Shown: positions 5,580-8,328 of the stretch, one piece after another
Numbering within the stretch: position 1 is the stretch's first letter
Layout: each line of letters begins with the position of its first letter
Source: Candidatus Latescibacterota bacterium
Lineage (GTDB): Bacteria; Latescibacterota; UBA2968; UBA8231
Direction: 5' to 3'
DNA: 8,328 nt
Assembly: GCA_022827165.1 (NCBI GenBank)
Contig: JAJDTN010000278.1
Location: 1 to 8,328, forward strand
Position numbers and translations under genes: made by a program
Notes under the pieces: generated by a model
The model's input: only the letters and a program-made list of their open reading frames with translations
What the model was told of the DNA's origin: nothing
Databases searched by the model: none

Positions 5580-8328
5580 TCACATCGCGGCTGCCTTGGA
5601 GGCCTCTTCCGGGGGGCCGCGCAGGCCCGCCCAGCCTTCGAGGAGGAGGTCCAGAAGCTTCATGGCGGCGGGTACCCCGATCAGGATGATCACCGTCGCG
5701 AAGAGGATGCCGAAGGCGAGGCTGACGGCCATGGGGATCAGGAACTGGGCCTGCAGGCTCCGCTCGAGGATCATGGGCAGCAGGGCGAAGAAGGTCGTGG
5801 CCGAGGTCAGCAGGATCGGCCGGAAGCGCTGGCGTCCGGCCTCGACGAGGGCCTCGTCCCGGGGGCGTCCGGCGGCGCGCAGCTGGTTGTAGAACGCCAG
5901 CAGGATCAGGGAGTCGTTGACGACCACGCCGGAGAGGGCGACGACGCCGAAGAGGCTCAGCATGGCCAGGTCGAGGCCCATCAGCACGTGACCCCACACG
6001 GCCCCGATCATGCCGAAGGGGATGGCGCTCATGACGACCAGGGGCTGGGTGTAGGACCGGAAGGGAATCGCCAGCAGGGCGTAGATGGCGACCAGGGCGA
6101 CGAGGAAGCCGCGGCCGAGACTGGCGAACGACTCGGCCTGCTCTCGCTGCTCCCCCTCGTAGCTGTAGCGCAGTCCCGGGAACTCCCGGGCCAGGAGGGG
6201 CAGAAAGCGCTCCTGGAGATCCCGGTTGATCTCGTCCGCATTGGCCACGCCGGCGTCGACGCCGGCGGTGACGGTCACCACCCGCCGGCCGCCGCTGCGC
6301 TGGAGAGTGGAGTACCCGTAGTCGAGGCTCACGTCGGCGACATAGGGCAGGGGCACCTGGCCGCCGGACGGGGTCCGAACGCGCATGCCCTCGATGTCGG
6401 CCGGGTTGCGCCGCTCGGCCTCCGGATAGCGGACCACCACGCGGGCGTCGTCGCTTCCGCGCTGCAGGCGCAGGGCCTCGGCGCCGTAGAACCCGTGGCG
6501 CACCTGGGTCGCCAGGTCGGCCATGGTCAGGCCGAGGACGCGGCCCCGGGGCTTGAGATCGAGGCGCATCTCGAGCTTCCCCTCCTGGAAACTGTCGCGG
6601 ATCTCCTCGGTGCCCGGGTAGCCGCCGATCTCCTCCTTCAGCCGCTCCGCCCCCGCCGCGAGCAGGTCGAGGTCCTCGGCGGAGAGCTGGATCTCGATGG
6701 CGTTGCCCACCGTGAACAGACTCGACCGGTAGACCACGGACTCGGGCCCGGGCAGGGGGCCGACGGCGGAGCGGATGCGGGTGACGATCCCGGTGCTGGT
6801 CAGCCGACGCTCTTCGGCGGGCAGCAGCTCGATGGTGATCTCCGCCAGGTGGGCCTGGCCGCCCAGGCCGCCGACGGCGTCGAAGGCGGTGCGCCGGAGC
6901 ATGGGCTGGTCGCCGATGATGCTGAAGAGGTTGCGGTAGATCGACGGCTCCTCCGGCTGCCGCGCGTCGATCTCGTCGCGCACTCCCATGGCCGCGGTCT
7001 CGATGCGTCGCACCACGTCCCGCGTCTGCCCGGCGGTGGAGCCCTGGGGCATCTCGACGGCGATGGTGACCCAGTCCGAGTCGATCTCCGGCATGAAGAC
7101 GAACTTGATGTGGCCGCCGGCGATGTATCCCGCGGTGGCCAGCAACAGGGAGAGGCCGGTGGCGATGGTGACGAAGGGACTGACGAGGGCCCGCCGCACG
7201 GCCGGGGTATAGCAGCGCTCGATCACCCACCGCAGGCCGGCGTTGACGCGTTCCGAGATGCGCCGGTGAAGCCGCACGGGCCCCGAGAGGGCCGATCCGA
7301 GGATGCGGGACGGGAGGCCGGGCGCCATGGAGAGGTGGGCGGGCAGGATGTAGAGGGCCTCCACCAGGGAGAGGAGGAGCACGGAGATGACGATGACCGG
7401 GATGACGACGATGAACTTGCCCATGTTCCCCTCGACGAAGGCGAGGGGGAGGAAGGCGGCCACCGAGGTCAGGATGGTGAAGACCACCGGTTTGCCGACC
7501 TCCAGGGTGCCGTCCACGGCGGCCTGCACCCGTCCCTTCCCGAGTTCGCGGTGGGAGAAGATGTTCTCGCCCACCACGACGGCGTCGTCGACGACGATGC
7601 CGAGAGCGAGGATGAAGGCGAAGAGGGAGAGCATGTTGATCGACACGTCGAAGGGCTCGATGAGCAGGAAGCTGCCCAGGAAGGAGATGGGGATGCCCAT
7701 CATCACCCAGAAGGCCAGGCGCATGTCGAGGAACAGGCTCAGGCAGACGAAGACCAGGGCCAGTCCGAGTTGAGCGTTGCGCAGCAGCAGGTCCAGCCGG
7801 CTGCGCAGGAGCCGCGCGTCGTCGCGGACGTAGCTGATGTCGATGCCGGCCGGCAGGCTTCCCCTCCGGTCCTCGACGTATTCCCTGACGTGCCTGGAGA
7901 TCTCGAGGGCGCTCTCGTCGCCGGTGCGGTAGACGCCGACCACGGCCGCCGGCCGTCCCTGGAACCGGCAGATCAGATCGCTGTCCTCGAAGCCGTCGAC
8001 GACGCGCCCGATGTGGCCCACGGTCAGCGATGTTCCGTCGGGCCGAGTCTGCACGACGACGCCGTCGTAGTCGCGCCCGTCGTAGAGCAGGCCCTTGGTG
8101 CGCACGAGCACCTCGCCCCGCTCTCCCTTGACGCTGCCGCCGGGCAGGTCGAGGCTGGTGCGCCGCACGGCTTCGGCCACGGCGCCGAGGGTGAGCCCGT
8201 GGCGCTGCAGGGCCGCCTCGGGGACCTCGATGGCGATCTCGTCGGTGCGCACGCCCACCAGTTCCACCTGTGACACCTTGCCGGAGAGGCGCAGATCGTC
8301 GCGCACGCCCTCGGCGGCGGCCTTCAGG
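5580..8328 (-). CDS. RND-family efflux transporter permease subunit (N-terminus beyond the window)
   Basis: Inner-membrane proton-driven pump of the AcrB/HAE-1-like RND superfamily, normally working with a periplasmic adaptor and an outer-membrane channel. About 915 residues are visible of an expected 1,020-1,050. The frame is open to the right edge, so TM1 and the start of the first porter domain are missing. In order: rest of the first periplasmic domain; TM2-TM6, including FAFILALGIVVDDAVVVGENIF with the Asp-Asp pair encoded at 7589-7584; TM7 (FVTIATGLSLLLATAGYIAGG); the second periplasmic domain; TM8-TM12; and a short cytoplasmic tail ending EEASKAAAM. The GTG at 8306 is internal, since upstream codons (LKAAAEG) continue family-like sequence. 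TM10 reads GVVVNDSLILL and lacks the Lys of AcrB. Substrate is unknown. The stop lies 171 bases upstream of the Mo-hydroxylase TTG start, with a promoter between, so it is probably a separate unit. Confidence 0.95.
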   Translation of the reverse strand, partial: LKAAAEGVRDDLRLSGKVSQVELVGVRTDEIAIEVPEAALQRHGLTLGAVAEAVRRTSLDLPGGSVKGERGEVLVRTKGLLYDGRDYDGVVVQTRPDGTSLTVGHIGRVVDGFEDSDLICRFQGRPAAVVGVYRTGDESALEISRHVREYVEDRRGSLPAGIDISYVRDDARLLRSRLDLLLRNAQLGLALVFVCLSLFLDMRLAFWVMMGIPISFLGSFLLIEPFDVSINMLSLFAFILALGIVVDDAVVVGENIFSHRELGKGRVQAAVDGTLEVGKPVVFTILTSVAAFLPLAFVEGNMGKFIVVIPVIVISVLLLSLVEALYILPAHLSMAPGLPSRILGSALSGPVRLHRRISERVNAGLRWVIERCYTPAVRRALVSPFVTIATGLSLLLATAGYIAGGHIKFVFMPEIDSDWVTIAVEMPQGSTAGQTRDVVRRIETAAMGVRDEIDARQPEEPSIYRNLFSIIGDQPMLRRTAFDAVGGLGGQAHLAEITIELLPAEERRLTSTGIVTRIRSAVGPLPGPESVVYRSSLFTVGNAIEIQLSAEDLDLLAAGAERLKEEIGGYPGTEEIRDSFQEGKLEMRLDLKPRGRVLGLTMADLATQVRHGFYGAEALRLQRGSDDARVVVRYPEAERRNPADIEGMRVRTPSGGQVPLPYVADVSLDYGYSTLQRSGGRRVVTVTAGVDAGVANADEINRDLQERFLPLLAREFPGLRYSYEGEQREQAESFASLGRGFLVALVAIYALLAIPFRSYTQPLVVMSAIPFGMIGAVWGHVLMGLDLAMLSLFGVVALSGVVVNDSLILLAFYNQLRAAGRPRDEALVEAGRQRFRPILLTSATTFFALLPMILERSLQAQFLIPMAVSLAFGILFATVIILIGVPAAMKLLDLLLEGWAGLRGPPEEASKAAAM

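Noticed and set aside
3985..7230. A 1081-codon open frame on the minus strand spanning several genes
   Set aside because: Only its last 156 codons (from the ATG at 4455) are protein-like, the [2Fe-2S] subunit. The rest is Arg/Pro/Gly-rich out-of-frame translation of the FAD and RND genes.
5493..8273. A 926-codon open frame on the plus strand opposite the RND permease gene
   Set aside because: Its translation is dominated by Gly, His, Asp, Glu and Gln with no domain or hydrophobic core, as expected from the strand opposite a GC-rich gene. The minus strand gives a clear RND protein.
1..8328. tRNA, rRNA, CRISPR array, insertion sequence or phage attachment site
   Set aside because: No cloverleaf-like segment, conserved rRNA stretch, regularly spaced repeat, transposase motif or terminal inverted repeat was seen on either strand.

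Overview
The window reads as chromosomal DNA from a high-G+C bacterium (roughly two thirds G+C or more by eye). Genes are tightly packed, GTG and TTG are used as start codons, and no mobile-element, phage or CRISPR signature is visible. Acidobacteriota, Myxococcota/Deltaproteobacteria or a related uncultured soil or marine lineage would fit, but the sequence alone does not fix the phylum.

Layout: (1) 2-442, plus strand: the end of a dUTPase gene (dut), whose true start probably lies just left of the window. (2) 455-5408, minus strand, read right to left: five genes that look like one operon. They are the FAD subunit, the [2Fe-2S] subunit and the molybdopterin subunit of a xanthine dehydrogenase/CO dehydrogenase-superfamily hydroxylase, then a MoaD/ThiS-type sulfur-carrier protein, then a phytanoyl-CoA dioxygenase-like (PhyH) Fe(II)/2-oxoglutarate oxygenase. 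dut and the PhyH gene converge with 12 bases between their stop codons. (3) 5409-5579: a regulatory gap with a good sigma70-type promoter on the minus strand, TTRATG repeats at about one-turn spacing, and a structured leader before a TTG start. (4) 5580-8328, minus strand: an RND-family efflux permease truncated by the right edge. It probably belongs to a separate transcription unit.

The three hydroxylase subunits should form a cytoplasmic Mo-Fe/S-flavin enzyme that hydroxylates a substrate with water-derived oxygen and passes electrons from Mo through two [2Fe-2S] clusters to FAD. The MoaD-like protein may help make or sulfurate the pterin cofactor. The PhyH oxygenase probably performs a second oxidation in the same pathway. 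The substrate cannot be read from the sequence.

The most interesting points lie at the distal end of the operon. The MoaD-like protein carries five residues after its Gly-Gly. A 16-codon mini-ORF links its stop to the PhyH GTG start through ATGA and GTGA overlaps, and that GTG has no visible ribosome-binding site.
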